From: Trichomonas vaginalis G3
Taxonomy: Eukaryota; Parabasalia; Trichomonadida; Trichomonadidae
Direction of reading: 5' to 3'
DNA: 64,000 nt
Assembly: GCF_026262505.1 (NCBI RefSeq)
Contig: NC_067204.1
Location: forward strand, 21,483,300-21,547,299
Shown one piece after another: positions 50,612 to 59,974 of this stretch. Position 1 is the first letter of the stretch. Each line of letters starts with the position of its first letter. The notes beneath the pieces are model-generated. The model did not search any database. It had not been told where the DNA came from and worked only from the letters and a program-made list of their open reading frames with translations. A program made the translations under genes and the position numbers.

Positions 50612-51535
50612 ATGATAAAAAGACCTGGGGAGCCAGAACCAAAGTCATGGGCAGAACTTTTAAAGCAAGAAGAAGCCAGGAGGAACGCTCCACCTGATAA
50701 ATCATTTTATGTTCGCGAAAAAATTAAACAATACCAAGATGGTGGTATCTTTGGACAAGAACCAGAGCCGAATGAGGAATACACAAAGACAAAAATCAAT
50801 TGCGATTCTCATTTTTATGCAACAGATAATCTTTTCGATCCACCAGAGGAAGTTAAGCGAAAAGTCAAGCCTTCTAATGATCATGGCTTAGATCTTTTGT
50901 CATGGAATGGCAAGAAAGGATTCAAAGATGAGGCTAAGCCAAGACAAATGCGCGAAATTACACCTTCATATGAAAACACCGAATTTGATTCTGTTACAGG
51001 CGTTGCAAAAACCAATGCATTCAAGAATTCAATTACTCAAATCCTTAAACAGCGCGAACGTTCAGAAAAAATCATGGCTACTCGTTCAATTGATCCTATT
51101 TCAAATACATTCCCTACTGCAAATCTCGAGGCCACACGTGCAAAGAGCGAATTGGATGCAAGAACCAGAACTCATGAGTTCAAGCTGAGCAGAGTGCCGC
51201 CAAACGAGAGAAGAGCCATGGAGAATACAGTTAACATTGTTACTGGCGAAACAACCGATGAAAAGGTTGCAAACGAGTTTGTTAAGGACTTTAGCTCCTC
51301 GTGCGAAAGAAATAAGAAGTCTATTGCTCGCGAAAAAGAAATTGTTGAACAAAGAGAAAAAATAGCAGCGCGTGAAACAGAAAGAATCGGCTGCCGTTAT
51401 AATTTAGAAGGCAGACAGAAAGATCTCAGAGACTACAACCTCATAACTGGACAAGATGTCCAAGTTTGCATGGATAAATCTGTAAAGATGAAACCATCAG
51501 TATGGCAATGGTGCCAAACTGAAGCTCTTCAGTAA
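50612..51535 (+). CDS. Charged protein of unknown function, possibly cytoskeletal
   Basis: 307 aa, intact. It is hydrophilic with no membrane segment; pI is probably near neutral. Segments KSWAELLKQEEARRNAPPDK and HGLDLLSWNGKKGFK precede a helical half with AMENTVNIVTGETTDEKVAN and a later YNLITGQD, a repeated N-I/L-V/I-T-G phrase typical of flagellar-associated proteins. Codon use is relatively C-rich, as in the 30052 gene, suggesting strong expression. Context among tubulin cofactor and coiled-coil genes is compatible with an axonemal role, which remains inference. Confidence 0.55.
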   Translation: MIKRPGEPEPKSWAELLKQEEARRNAPPDKSFYVREKIKQYQDGGIFGQEPEPNEEYTKTKINCDSHFYATDNLFDPPEEVKRKVKPSNDHGLDLLSWNGKKGFKDEAKPRQMREITPSYENTEFDSVTGVAKTNAFKNSITQILKQRERSEKIMATRSIDPISNTFPTANLEATRAKSELDARTRTHEFKLSRVPPNERRAMENTVNIVTGETTDEKVANEFVKDFSSSCERNKKSIAREKEIVEQREKIAARETERIGCRYNLEGRQKDLRDYNLITGQDVQVCMDKSVKMKPSVWQWCQTEALQ

Positions 51536-51732
51536 TATTTGTTCGCCGTTTTGTAAAAAACTTGTTAATTTTATATTAAAACTTAATTCAATTTTGTTTT
51601 CATATCTTAACTTTCATATCTTTATAAAACATGTTTAAAGGAAAAATGTTTTACTAAAAAAATAATCTTACAAATGAAATTGAAATAAAATCATCTATAA
51701 TTTACAGAAAAATAATATATCTCTATTAAATC

Positions 51733-52299
51733 TTATGTAAGATGCTCTATTAGTGTCTTGACAAACTCTGAAACTTGGTTATCATCAAGAGGAACTTTGT
51801 AATTTAGTTCTGAAGTTTTTACACCTAAATTTTCCATCATTTCTTTGGCTAATTCAACTCTATATGCTGATGTGGTACCTATAATGAATGCTTTTCTTCC
51901 TTTAAGTCTTTCAACCCAAGAAGAAATCGCATTAAAATGGCCTTTCTGATGAACTTCAAGTTGTCCCAGTTCATCTAGTAAAAGAACAACTGGTCTACCA
52001 TCAAATTTAAAGGATTTAGATTCTTCAAGCGCTTCATCAAATAACGCGTTATTAAAGAACCAAGGCATTGTTTTTGGAGGGGCATTAAGGTTCTTCACAG
52101 CAAATTTTTTATATGTAATTGCATTTTGGCCAATGAATGCTAAGTCATAACCATCGCGAATTTTATTTGTTTCTCTAGAAGGTTGGAAAAAGCCGCAAAC
52201 TTGGACTTTTCCAGTTTTCAAAAGCTCACGTAGTATTTTGTATAATGTTTGTGTTTTACCTGATAGGATATCCCCAGAAAGAGGAATCCACTCAGTCAT
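51733..52299 (-). CDS. THEP1/NTPase_1-like P-loop nucleotidase
   Basis: 188 aa. Walker A LSGDILSGKTQTL at residues 7-19; Walker B VVLLLDELGQLE near 105-116; GFFQPSRETNKIRDGYDLAF matches the G-F/I-x-x-P-x-R-x-x-G-F/Y-D-L block of the NTPase_1 (THEP1) family. Family length is ~180 aa, so the protein is complete. Members hydrolyse NTPs slowly and are found in bacteria, archaea and eukaryotes (NTPCR in humans); the cellular role is unclear. On the sense strand, tcacttttttatac lies ~40 bases before the ATG and fits the Trichomonas initiator TCA-Y-T-W. Confidence 0.72.
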   Translation of the reverse strand: MTEWIPLSGDILSGKTQTLYKILRELLKTGKVQVCGFFQPSRETNKIRDGYDLAFIGQNAITYKKFAVKNLNAPPKTMPWFFNNALFDEALEESKSFKFDGRPVVLLLDELGQLEVHQKGHFNAISSWVERLKGRKAFIIGTTSAYRVELAKEMMENLGVKTSELNYKVPLDDNQVSEFVKTLIEHLT

Positions 52300-52761
52300 G
52301 AAAAAATTGACAAAATTTTGATCCAGTATAAAAAAGTGACATTAGATTTTAGAGTTAGGAAATCAGATTTTCACCTTGAAACACACGTGTATAATATAAT
52401 AAACAGCCGGCATTACATATTTATGTAATGCCACACGTCATTCTGATTTTCGAAATTGCGAGAGATAATACCTTGAGAAAAGAAAATGATTAAAATGGTT
52501 CAAGCAATCTATTTGCTTGAAAGCAAACATAATTTTAGAAATTTAACCAATCTGAGATTCTTTTTTGATGAATTAACTTCATTTGAGCACTAATTACTAT
52601 TTTTATCATCGCATACATACATGTGGTACCTATAATGGCTTACTGACTCCAAACAAATCATCTTCTATTTCAAATGATATACTTTTCTTTCCTTAAATTT
52701 ACTATTTGTAGAGGCAATAATAACTATATATACATAACATTTATTAAAACAAAATAATGAA
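52300..52761. other. Spacer
   Basis: Contains the initiator-like element of the NTPase gene (52331-52343) and a 30-bp palindromic stretch acagccggcattacatattt... with a gcattac/gtaatgc stem (52408-52431). No gene. Confidence 0.5.
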
Positions 52762-54093
52762 TTATTGAGGATTAATAATTGACTTGAAATTATGCACCGT
52801 TTTACCTCCAACTTCTTTAACTTTCATCTTCTTAACCTTCTTAAGCCTCTTCTTCCTCTTCTCCATCTTTGGATCAACCTGGACTTCAGCAGGAATATAA
52901 GGAATAATTTGTCGATTTGTTCCTGTAAGTTCAATGAATGGCTTATCAGAATTAGCAAGAGCTTCTCTAAGTGCCTTTCCTGATTGAAGAGGAGTGTCTC
53001 CGACCATTGAATCTTCAATTCTCTTCTTTGCAAGAGATTTCTCTTTGAGTTTCTTCATCTTCTTTGCGCCTGGCCTTCTTCCATGGAAAACGTGTGATTG
53101 TGTCCTGAATGCGCCCTTTTCGTCCACAAGATTTCCAAATTCATCTCGATATTCAAGAATTCTCTCATTTTCACCTTTATGGATGATAAGTTGTGATGTA
53201 TTTTGGAGATATTGAAATGTTCTGAATATTCCAAATCCTAATGGTTTGTCGTGATTTAAAATTTCTGCAATTTCTTTCTTCTTTTCTTCTGTAATAGGTT
53301 CTAAGTGGTCTTTTGTAACTTCTGGTTGTTCTATATTACTTTGTTCTGTTTGTTCTTGTTCTATTGGCTTGTTTGGAAGATTTAAAAATGTAAATTTTGG
53401 TTTTGGTTTATTTGTATTAGTTTGTGGTTCATTTTCATTTTTAATGTCATTTGGCTGATTATTTTCGCTATTGATATCAGTATTTGGTAAATTAAAGAAA
53501 GAAAATTTTCGATTTGTTTTTTCTTCATTGGTTGGAACAGAACTATTATTCTCATTACTTATTTGAGTTATATTAGCATCATTATTTGAGCTGTTTGTAT
53601 TTTCTTCTCTATTATTTGAAGCAGGAACATTTAATAATGTAAATTTAGGCTTTGGTTTAGAAGTATTTTCTGAAACGGCTTGTGGATGATCGGTATCACC
53701 TGTTTCTACTTGATGGTTCTCAAAAATATTGACATCATTTTGTGAAGTTGGTACATTTTGAAAAGTAAACTTCGGTTTTGGCTTGGAAACGTTTTGAAGT
53801 GTTTCATTAATAGCTAATTGGTTTGATGATCCATTATTATTACTTATTTCGCTATTTTGACTAATAATTTCATTTTGTTTATCATTATTTTCAGCAATAT
53901 TTGGTTTGTTATCTAATGTTTGCGAATTATCTTTAGGAACTGTGTTCTTTAGCAAGTCTTTTTCATCAGGAGCACTAAGAGAAGGAATTTGTTGTGTTTG
54001 AGGAGTCTGAATGAGTGGCTTCAAAGGAGAATTCGGTACTGGGTGTACTAATGGGTTGATATCCTCTCGTGGAACGAATTTCCTTCTCCTCAT
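52762..54093 (-). CDS. Snu66/SART1-like tri-snRNP protein
   Basis: 443 aa. The C-terminal ~170 residues match the end of SART1/Snu66: FQYLQNTSQLIIHKGENERI, EYRDEFGNLVDEKGAFRTQS, HVFHGRRPGAKKMKKLKEK, then GDTPLQSGKALREAL and ending in a basic tail. SART1 recruits the U4/U6.U5 tri-snRNP to the spliceosome. The N-terminal 260 aa are Asn/Gln/Pro-rich and disordered, with four copies of a short motif: KPKFTFQNVP (~107), KPKFTLLNVP (~148), RKFSFFNLP (~195), KPKFTFLNLP (~231). It is half the length of animal SART1. AAAAAGTGAC lies ~20 bases before the ATG on the sense strand. Divergent from the coiled-coil gene at 54220. Confidence 0.78.
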   Translation of the reverse strand: MRRRKFVPREDINPLVHPVPNSPLKPLIQTPQTQQIPSLSAPDEKDLLKNTVPKDNSQTLDNKPNIAENNDKQNEIISQNSEISNNNGSSNQLAINETLQNVSKPKPKFTFQNVPTSQNDVNIFENHQVETGDTDHPQAVSENTSKPKPKFTLLNVPASNNREENTNSSNNDANITQISNENNSSVPTNEEKTNRKFSFFNLPNTDINSENNQPNDIKNENEPQTNTNKPKPKFTFLNLPNKPIEQEQTEQSNIEQPEVTKDHLEPITEEKKKEIAEILNHDKPLGFGIFRTFQYLQNTSQLIIHKGENERILEYRDEFGNLVDEKGAFRTQSHVFHGRRPGAKKMKKLKEKSLAKKRIEDSMVGDTPLQSGKALREALANSDKPFIELTGTNRQIIPYIPAEVQVDPKMEKRKKRLKKVKKMKVKEVGGKTVHNFKSIINPQ

Positions 54094-54219
54094 TTTTTCA
54101 AATTTTCGATGTCACTTTTTCCCTTGATAGAAAAAAATATGAATTCTATTTTGATATCTTATAGCAAATTCAATGTAAAAAATAAAAGATAAGGTCTCAA
54201 AAAAGTGACAATCTTGGAA
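54094..54219. promoter_or_regulatory. Bidirectional promoter with paired AAAAAGTGAC boxes
   Basis: The 126 bp between divergent ATGs hold two copies of AAAAAGTGAC, one per strand, each pointing to the nearer gene: gtcacttttt at 54112-54121 for the minus gene and aaaaaagtgac at 54199-54209 for the plus gene. Confidence 0.55.
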
Positions 54220-55446
54220 ATGAGCATTGCAAATAGTAGTTTTTCAGATGTAAGCAGCATCATTGATCAAAAGCTTCAGATGACGCCTCGAGATCAGAAA
54301 TTACTTGAAGATAATTTGAATTCAGATATAGAATCCGCTCATTTACAGATTACAGCTCTAGAAAACCGTAAAATCGCATTAGAGAAAGAAAATAATGATC
54401 TTAAATTTGAGATTGCCGAATGTGAAGTCGAATTGGATGCATATTCAGCAGAATCTCCTTCATTTAATGAAAACGATCCACAAGGTTTCGCTAGCCAAGA
54501 TTTTATACCACAAGATGTATCATTCTTCCAAGGATATTCCAAATTGGAATCATATTTAGCTCTAAAGGAAGCTGAACTCGAGGCATCGAATGTTCTTCGC
54601 GCGGAACTCAAAGATAAGAAGGGAAAACTCCATCAAATTGAAAAGGAATTAAAAGAAAAACTACAAAGAACGCTAGAAATATACGATAAAGAAGTTACAA
54701 AAGAAAAATCTTCAAATGATATTTTATTAGACTTAAAATCCAAGAAAATTTCAGCACAAAACGCATTAATACAGACAGCAGAAAATTCTGAACTGGTATT
54801 AAGCCAAGTAAATGCAGAAACAAACGATCAAGAAACGTTAAAACAAAAAACTGAAGAATTAACAGCGGAATTAAACAAACAACGTAAAGAATACGAAGCT
54901 TATCTTGCAAAAGAGAAGAATCTCATTACTGTTGTCAATCAAAAACGACAATTGGCGGAATTAAATAAACAAAAGTCCCAAAATGATATTCAAAACATTG
55001 CTTCGATCAAATCATGGGAAGCAGAACGAAAGAGCTTAATCAGCAACATAAAAATGCTCAAAAACCAAACGAATCAAGAAAAAACTCACATAATCGGAAA
55101 CCAGAAGATCATTTCCGACCTAGAGAACAGATTTATGAAGTTATTCAACGACAAGGATAGCAACTGCATAAGAGCACGAGCGATTGCATTAGCAGAATTA
55201 CACGAATTACAAGCTCCTCCAACTGTTGAGGAAATTTCGGACGCAAACGCCGAAGAAAGTTACTACCAGGAACTTGTTCGTCGTAAGGAACTCCTTGAGA
55301 AGTCTTTGGGCACTTTGGAGAGCTTTTATAAGAATTCAACTTTGATGCTGAACGAAGAAGAGAAGTCTTCGAAGGGAAGAGATTATTTGGACCTTCTTGA
55401 TTCAGAATATAATGAACTTCAGGCTGAACTCAACAAATTGTTTTAA
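54220..55446 (+). CDS. Long coiled-coil protein
   Basis: 408 aa starting at the ATG at 54220 (MSIANSSFSD); the frame is open five codons further upstream but only from a GTG inside the promoter box. Almost the whole protein after residue 30 is heptad-rich (LQITALENRKIALEKENNDL; LKDKKGKLHQIEKELKEKL), with a break around 85-110 (Pro/Asp/Phe-rich). Resembles flagellar or intraflagellar coiled-coil proteins such as the CCDC families, but no specific orthologue is claimed. Shares a bidirectional promoter with the SART1-like gene. Confidence 0.7.
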   Translation: MSIANSSFSDVSSIIDQKLQMTPRDQKLLEDNLNSDIESAHLQITALENRKIALEKENNDLKFEIAECEVELDAYSAESPSFNENDPQGFASQDFIPQDVSFFQGYSKLESYLALKEAELEASNVLRAELKDKKGKLHQIEKELKEKLQRTLEIYDKEVTKEKSSNDILLDLKSKKISAQNALIQTAENSELVLSQVNAETNDQETLKQKTEELTAELNKQRKEYEAYLAKEKNLITVVNQKRQLAELNKQKSQNDIQNIASIKSWEAERKSLISNIKMLKNQTNQEKTHIIGNQKIISDLENRFMKLFNDKDSNCIRARAIALAELHELQAPPTVEEISDANAEESYYQELVRRKELLEKSLGTLESFYKNSTLMLNEEEKSSKGRDYLDLLDSEYNELQAELNKLF

Positions 55447-55889
55447 TAAATTTTTTTGTATAACTTATATTTTTAAAATTGAATCATGATTTTTACTAAT
55501 CTTATGCAAAAATTGATTTCACATCATTAGATTCTTATGATTTATAAATAGTTTTTAATTATTTTTTTGATGATGAATTGAGGAAAAAAAATTAGATCTC
55601 GGACAAATATATGGTCTGTAATATTATTGGAATTTAATAATTCGTGTTTAATTTTCATTAATTATGATATATTTAATCAATTAGAATAATTTAATCAATA
55701 TCTAATGGCAAATGAATCTGGTATATTAAAGGTATCATAATTTCATGCAATCTTATTTCAGCAACGTTCAATAATGAACTAATTATGAATTCATAAGCAT
55801 TCATCTAAAATCATGTATTTTTACCTTATATGAAATTGTGTCAATGTTTTAACATCATATCACGTTTATTCAATACAATATGTTATTTC
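55447..55889. other. Spacer between convergent genes
   Basis: AT-rich 3' region. The stretch atcatatcacgtttattcaa (55854-55873) next to the quinone-reductase stop recurs in altered form near 62853 and 63684. Confidence 0.5.
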
Positions 55890-56489
55890 TTATTTGAAGT
55901 ACTTTTCGAGAAGTTGTTTGTATTGTTCGACTTCTTGTTCAACATGTGGGTTCTTGTGAACATCAAAGAAGTACATTCCTTCGAGGACATCGAAACCGAT
56001 GAACTTGAAAGCCTTCTCGACTGTAAGCCAGTGATTCTTCTTTCCGAGATCTGCATAGAACTGTCCTTCTTCTGTGAATGCGATTTCTGGTGCATTCCAT
56101 GTTGACGAGATCATAACATGCTTTCCTATCATTAATCCACCAGTTCCATACTTCTTTGATGGATCTTTGCGGGTGCGGCCATCGTTTTTGACTAGTGTTC
56201 CTTTTCCAGAGGAAAAGACTGTATCGATGTATTTCTTGACTTGCCATGGAAGACCCATCCACCATCCTGGGACTTGAAGAATAACAATGTTGCACTTGAG
56301 GAATTTATCGATCTCTTCTTGAATGTCGTATCCGTTCTCAACGACTGTAGTGATAACATTCCATCCGAATGATTCGAGCTGTTTCTTAGCAACATCTGTC
56401 AAGTAGTGGTTTAAGTTTCCTTTCGACATGTTGAACTCGCATCCGCCATCGATGATGAGTGCTGTACCTTTAGATGTCTGTGCTGACAT
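55890..56489 (-). CDS. Flavodoxin-fold NAD(P)H quinone reductase (MdaB/NQO-like), copy 1
   Basis: 199 aa, complete. A flavodoxin-like domain binding FMN/FAD: TALIIDGGCEFNMSKGNLNH (phosphate-binding start), NIVILQVPGWWMGLPWQVKK (the P-x-W-W-x-x-P-x-x-x-K motif of MdaB/modulator of drug activity B), GGLMIGKHVMISSTWNAP and a terminal helix EVEQYKQLLEKYF. These enzymes reduce quinones by two electrons, protecting against oxidative stress in microaerophiles and affecting drug activation. The first 150 bp upstream and the coding region are repeated inverted at 57253-57628. A third copy is at the right window edge, so this is a local gene family. Confidence 0.88.
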   Translation of the reverse strand: MSAQTSKGTALIIDGGCEFNMSKGNLNHYLTDVAKKQLESFGWNVITTVVENGYDIQEEIDKFLKCNIVILQVPGWWMGLPWQVKKYIDTVFSSGKGTLVKNDGRTRKDPSKKYGTGGLMIGKHVMISSTWNAPEIAFTEEGQFYADLGKKNHWLTVEKAFKFIGFDVLEGMYFFDVHKNPHVEQEVEQYKQLLEKYFK

Positions 56490-56648
56490 TGATAAAAATG
56501 ATATGGAGTACTAGCCAACTTATTATTCTCAGAATATTCGAACTTGAACAATTGTAAACATTTCAATTTTTTATTAGAAAAAATCATCTCAATTTTCTGA
56601 TGTTTACAATTGTCCAACCAAAATTTCTCCTAAGAGTACATTCAAAAC

Positions 56649-57252
56649 AAAATTTGATCTTGCAAGTCCAATATACTATTTATTAAATGCTCTTTGATGC
56701 ATATACAACTTATTTCTATTTACATTTGTGAAATTTAAGGGTGCCCTATAGACGATAGACCACCCTCAGAAAAGCACTTTTAAGGCTATTATATTGAGAA
56801 CTAGAATCTGGATAATCCATTCATTCGAGTTCTAATAAGGTTAATTTTGTGATGTTTACATTATCGTTATAGGGCACCCTTAATATTTTCCCAAAAATTC
56901 ACAAAATTTCATATAATTTATTTTGAATATCTTAACACATTTCATTAAAAACATATGTATAAATTAATACCACCCTCTAATTATCTATTACATTCATTTT
57001 ATCTGCAATGAAAATTTGAATTTTTTTTTGAATAGATCATAATCAAGTTTATACTTATTATATTACGATACTTGGATAGTGATATATAATATCTTAGGGT
57101 TTGCTTATAAAATATATCATAATATCAAAATATCATGCAAATTCTAGGGTAATTGAAAATAATGAATCAAAATTTCAATAGAATTTGATGTTCCGTAAAT
57201 ATAGTTTTTGATATTAATAATATTTTAAGTTTAATAACATAACAAAAATTTA
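56649..57252. other. Spacer of the inverted gene duplication
   Basis: 604 bp between two mirror-image gene copies; contains the MITE 56735-56883, otherwise AT-rich sequence without genes. Confidence 0.7.
56735..56883. mobile_element. 149-bp MITE with TTAA ends
   Basis: TTAAGGGTGCCCTATA at the left is mirrored by tatagggcacccttaa at the right (56868-56883). No coding sequence. Ends share TTAAGGGTGC with the MITE at 26987 and with the repeats at 31807 and 35609, so these form one superfamily. Confidence 0.85.
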
Positions 57253-57618
57253 GTTTTGAATGTACTCTTAGGAGAAATTTTGGTTGGACAATTGTAAACA
57301 TCAGAAAATTGAGATGATTTTTTCTAATAAAAAAATTGAAATGTTTACAATTGTTCAAGTTCGAATATTCTGAGAATAATAAGTTGGCTAGTACTCCATA
57401 TCATTTTTATCAATGTCAGCACAGACATCTAAAGGTACAGCACTCATCATCGATGGCGGATGCGAGTTCAACATGTCGAAAGGAAACTTAAACCACTACT
57501 TGACAGATGTTGCTAAGAAACAGCTCGAATCATTCGGATGGAATGTTATCACTACAGTCGTTGAGAACGGATACGACATTCAAGAAGAGATCGATAAATT
57601 CCTCAAGTGCAACATTGT

Positions 57619-57628
57619 TATTCTTCAA
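57619..57628. repeat. Target-site duplication of element B (tattcttcaa)
   Basis: Repeated at 59092-59101. The last base could belong to the element, so the duplication is 9 or 10 bp. Confidence 0.88.
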
Positions 57629-59091
57629 TAGAGATGCGAGTTTCCGAATTTTTTTAGCCCTGGGATGTCATAACCGCTGCGGTTTTGTAAAATTTGGGAT
57701 AAATTTTGACAATCCATTTTTTGTGGGATGTACGTTTATATCAATTTGCTCGGCGTTTGCCGAGCTATTGTACAATCCTACTCGAATTCATTACGCAGCC
57801 CTGGTCACTCAAAGGCCAGGGCATACAATTACAAAATAGTAGAGTGAGACTCTTCTAATTTCTTCCAATCACAAGGAAGATCTTAGAAGAGCCTCACTCT
57901 ACTCGAACACATTACGCAGCCCTGGTCACTCAAAGGCCAGGGCATACAATTACAAAATAGTAGAGTGAGACTCTTCTAATTTCTTCCAATCACAAGGAAG
58001 ATCTTAGAAGAGCCTCACTCTACTCGAACACATTACGCAGCCCTGGTCACTCAAAGGCCAGGGCATACAATTACAAAATAGTAGAGTGAGACTCTTCTAA
58101 TTTCTTCCAATCACAAGGAAGATCTTAGAAGAGCCTCACTCTACTCGAACACATTACGCAGCTCCTGCTCAACAATGAGCAGGTCTTACCACTTTGAGAG
58201 GCTTTCGCTCGAGTTCTGATGCAGATCCCAACGCGAGCGAGAGTCTCTCAAGCAAGCTTCTAATTCGTAGCTAGAGTTTCACTCTTATGAACTGGCAGCC
58301 AATTTGAGAGACTTTCGCTCGAGATCTAATGAAAAATCAGAACTCGGCCAAAAATTGCCCAAACAGGCTTGTAATTCGTAGCTATAGTATTGATCGTATG
58401 GATGTGTTGCCAATATGAGAGACTTTCGCTCGATGTCTGATATTGCATCAGACATCGAGCGAAAGTCACTCAAAACAGCTTAGACATGTCTATTTTGACG
58501 GCATTAAATGATTTCATAGGAAATGTCTCAGTTGTTAATTAAGTTCACGTGAGCTTTTATGAATGAAAATAAGTAAAAAAAAGAATTTTCTCAAAAAAAA
58601 TTGTGTACGCATTGAAATTTTTATCTATAAATTTAGATATGTCATCAATAATATAATATAATTTTAAATTCGTGGAGTACACTTGGGATAATTGAATATG
58701 GGCTACCCCATCCCAACCTCTCAAACTTCCTCTGAATTTGGACAAGGTATCCCAATCCCAAAGACCTATCTGAATAAAATGAAATAAGTATATTATATAT
58801 ATTATTTATTTGCTAATAATGAGCATAAATCGCTAAAATTATGAAGAAATTAAAAATTAAAAATTAAAATTAAAAAAAAATGTTGATTTAATGAGAGAAT
58901 ATTGTATAAAAATAGAATTATTAGCTAAAATACGTATTAATTTTATGATATTTCAATCACATTAACGAAAATCGCCCATTTTTAATTCAAATGGGCGGGA
59001 AAAAAAATAAAATTCCAAAAAAATTGAATTGGGGAAACGATAGGGGACGGGATATGAGAAACCCCATATGTTTGGGAATTTTTCGCATCAC
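57628..59091. mobile_element. Hairpin-array element B (Mutator-like, non-autonomous)
   Basis: ~1,464 bp inserted in a quinone-reductase gene. The ends carry inverted GAGATGCGA / tcgcatcac (8 of 9 matches). Three 121-bp tandem units of two stem-loops (57780-58150) and further hairpins to 58480 fill the left half. The right half is AT-rich, with gggacgggatatgagaaacc near the end as in element A. No transposase, so it must be moved in trans. Confidence 0.85.
57748..58480. repeat. Stem-loop array in element B
   Basis: GCTCGGC-gttt-GCCGAGC (57748-57765). Then three 121-bp units each with GCCCTGG...CCAGGGC and TAGAGTGAG(A)CTCTTCTAA...TTAGAAGAGCCTCACTCTA. Then GCTCCTGCTCA...TGAGCAGG, and finally TGAGAGACTTTCGCTCGATG paired with a matching 3' arm (58417-58478). 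Units of the first type start with tagagtgag at 57840, 57961 and 58082. Confidence 0.88.
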
Positions 59092-59485
59092 TATTCTTCA
59101 AGTTCCAGGATGGGGCATGGGTCTTCCATGGCAAGTCAAGAAATACATCGATACAGTCTTCCAGACAGGTCATGGTACATTGTTCAGGAATGACGGCCGC
59201 ACTCGTAAAGATCCATCAAAGAAGTATGGAACTGGTGGATTAATGATAGGAAAGCATGTTATGATCTCGTCAACATGGAATGCACCAGAAATCGCATTCA
59301 CAGAAGAAGGACAGTTCTATGCAGATCTCGGAAAGAAGAATCACTGGCTTACAGTCGAGAAGGCTTTCAAGTTCATCGGTTTCGATGTCCTCGAAGGAAT
59401 GTACTTCTTCGATGTTCACAAGAACCCACATGTTGAACAAGAAGTCGAACAATACAAACAACTTCTCGAAAAGTACTTCAAATAA

Positions 59486-59974
59486 GATTTAAACTCTTAT
59501 GTTTTGAGAATTTAACAGATATCTCTGTTTTCAATACTATTTGCCTAAGCTAAATTTTCATGTGTAAAACTTTTTCGTGGTGAAACTCAAATTTTGTTCC
59601 AAATCTTTCTTATGTGATTTTTCATTAAAACTAAATTCCTGATCTGGGGCAATAGACCTCATTTAATAATTTTTCTCGAATTTTTGATGTCGGTTTCATG
59701 TCGAAATCCCAAGTTTTATCCGATCAAACTGCAAAAAATGACTCAAATTTAAAGATTTAGCCAAGACTATATTTAGACATTTTTTAGAAAATTCCTTCAA
59801 ATGAAAAGAATGATCATTCCATAAAGGAATGATAGATTTGAAAATAAAGAGAATAATTTTCATATTAACATCAGTATCATATTCTACAATATATTTTATT
59901 AAAAAAAATCAGATTTTTTAGTACAGTTATTAAACAACATTCTTTATTCTATATTATGAAATAAATAACAGGTA
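59486..59974. other. Spacer between convergent genes
   Basis: AT-rich; no gene or repeat noticed. Confidence 0.5.

Larger units (their letters stand above)
57413..59485 (+). pseudogene. Quinone reductase copy 2, interrupted by element B
   Basis: The first 72 codons (57413-57628) match copy 1 exactly in protein sequence, and the 3' part resumes at 59092 (LQVPGWGMGLPWQVKKYIDT) and runs to the stop at 59485. Between them lies a 1.46-kb insertion with a 9-10-bp duplication. Around the junction the distal part differs from copy 1 (WGM for WWM, FQTGHGTLFRNDG for FSSGKGTLVKNDG) while the rest is identical. So the gene is disrupted after codon ~72; the distal exon-like piece lacks a start. Confidence 0.92.

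Noticed and set aside
54205..54219. Five extra codons before the coiled-coil gene
   Set aside because: They would need GTG initiation inside the promoter box; the ATG at 54220 is the natural start.
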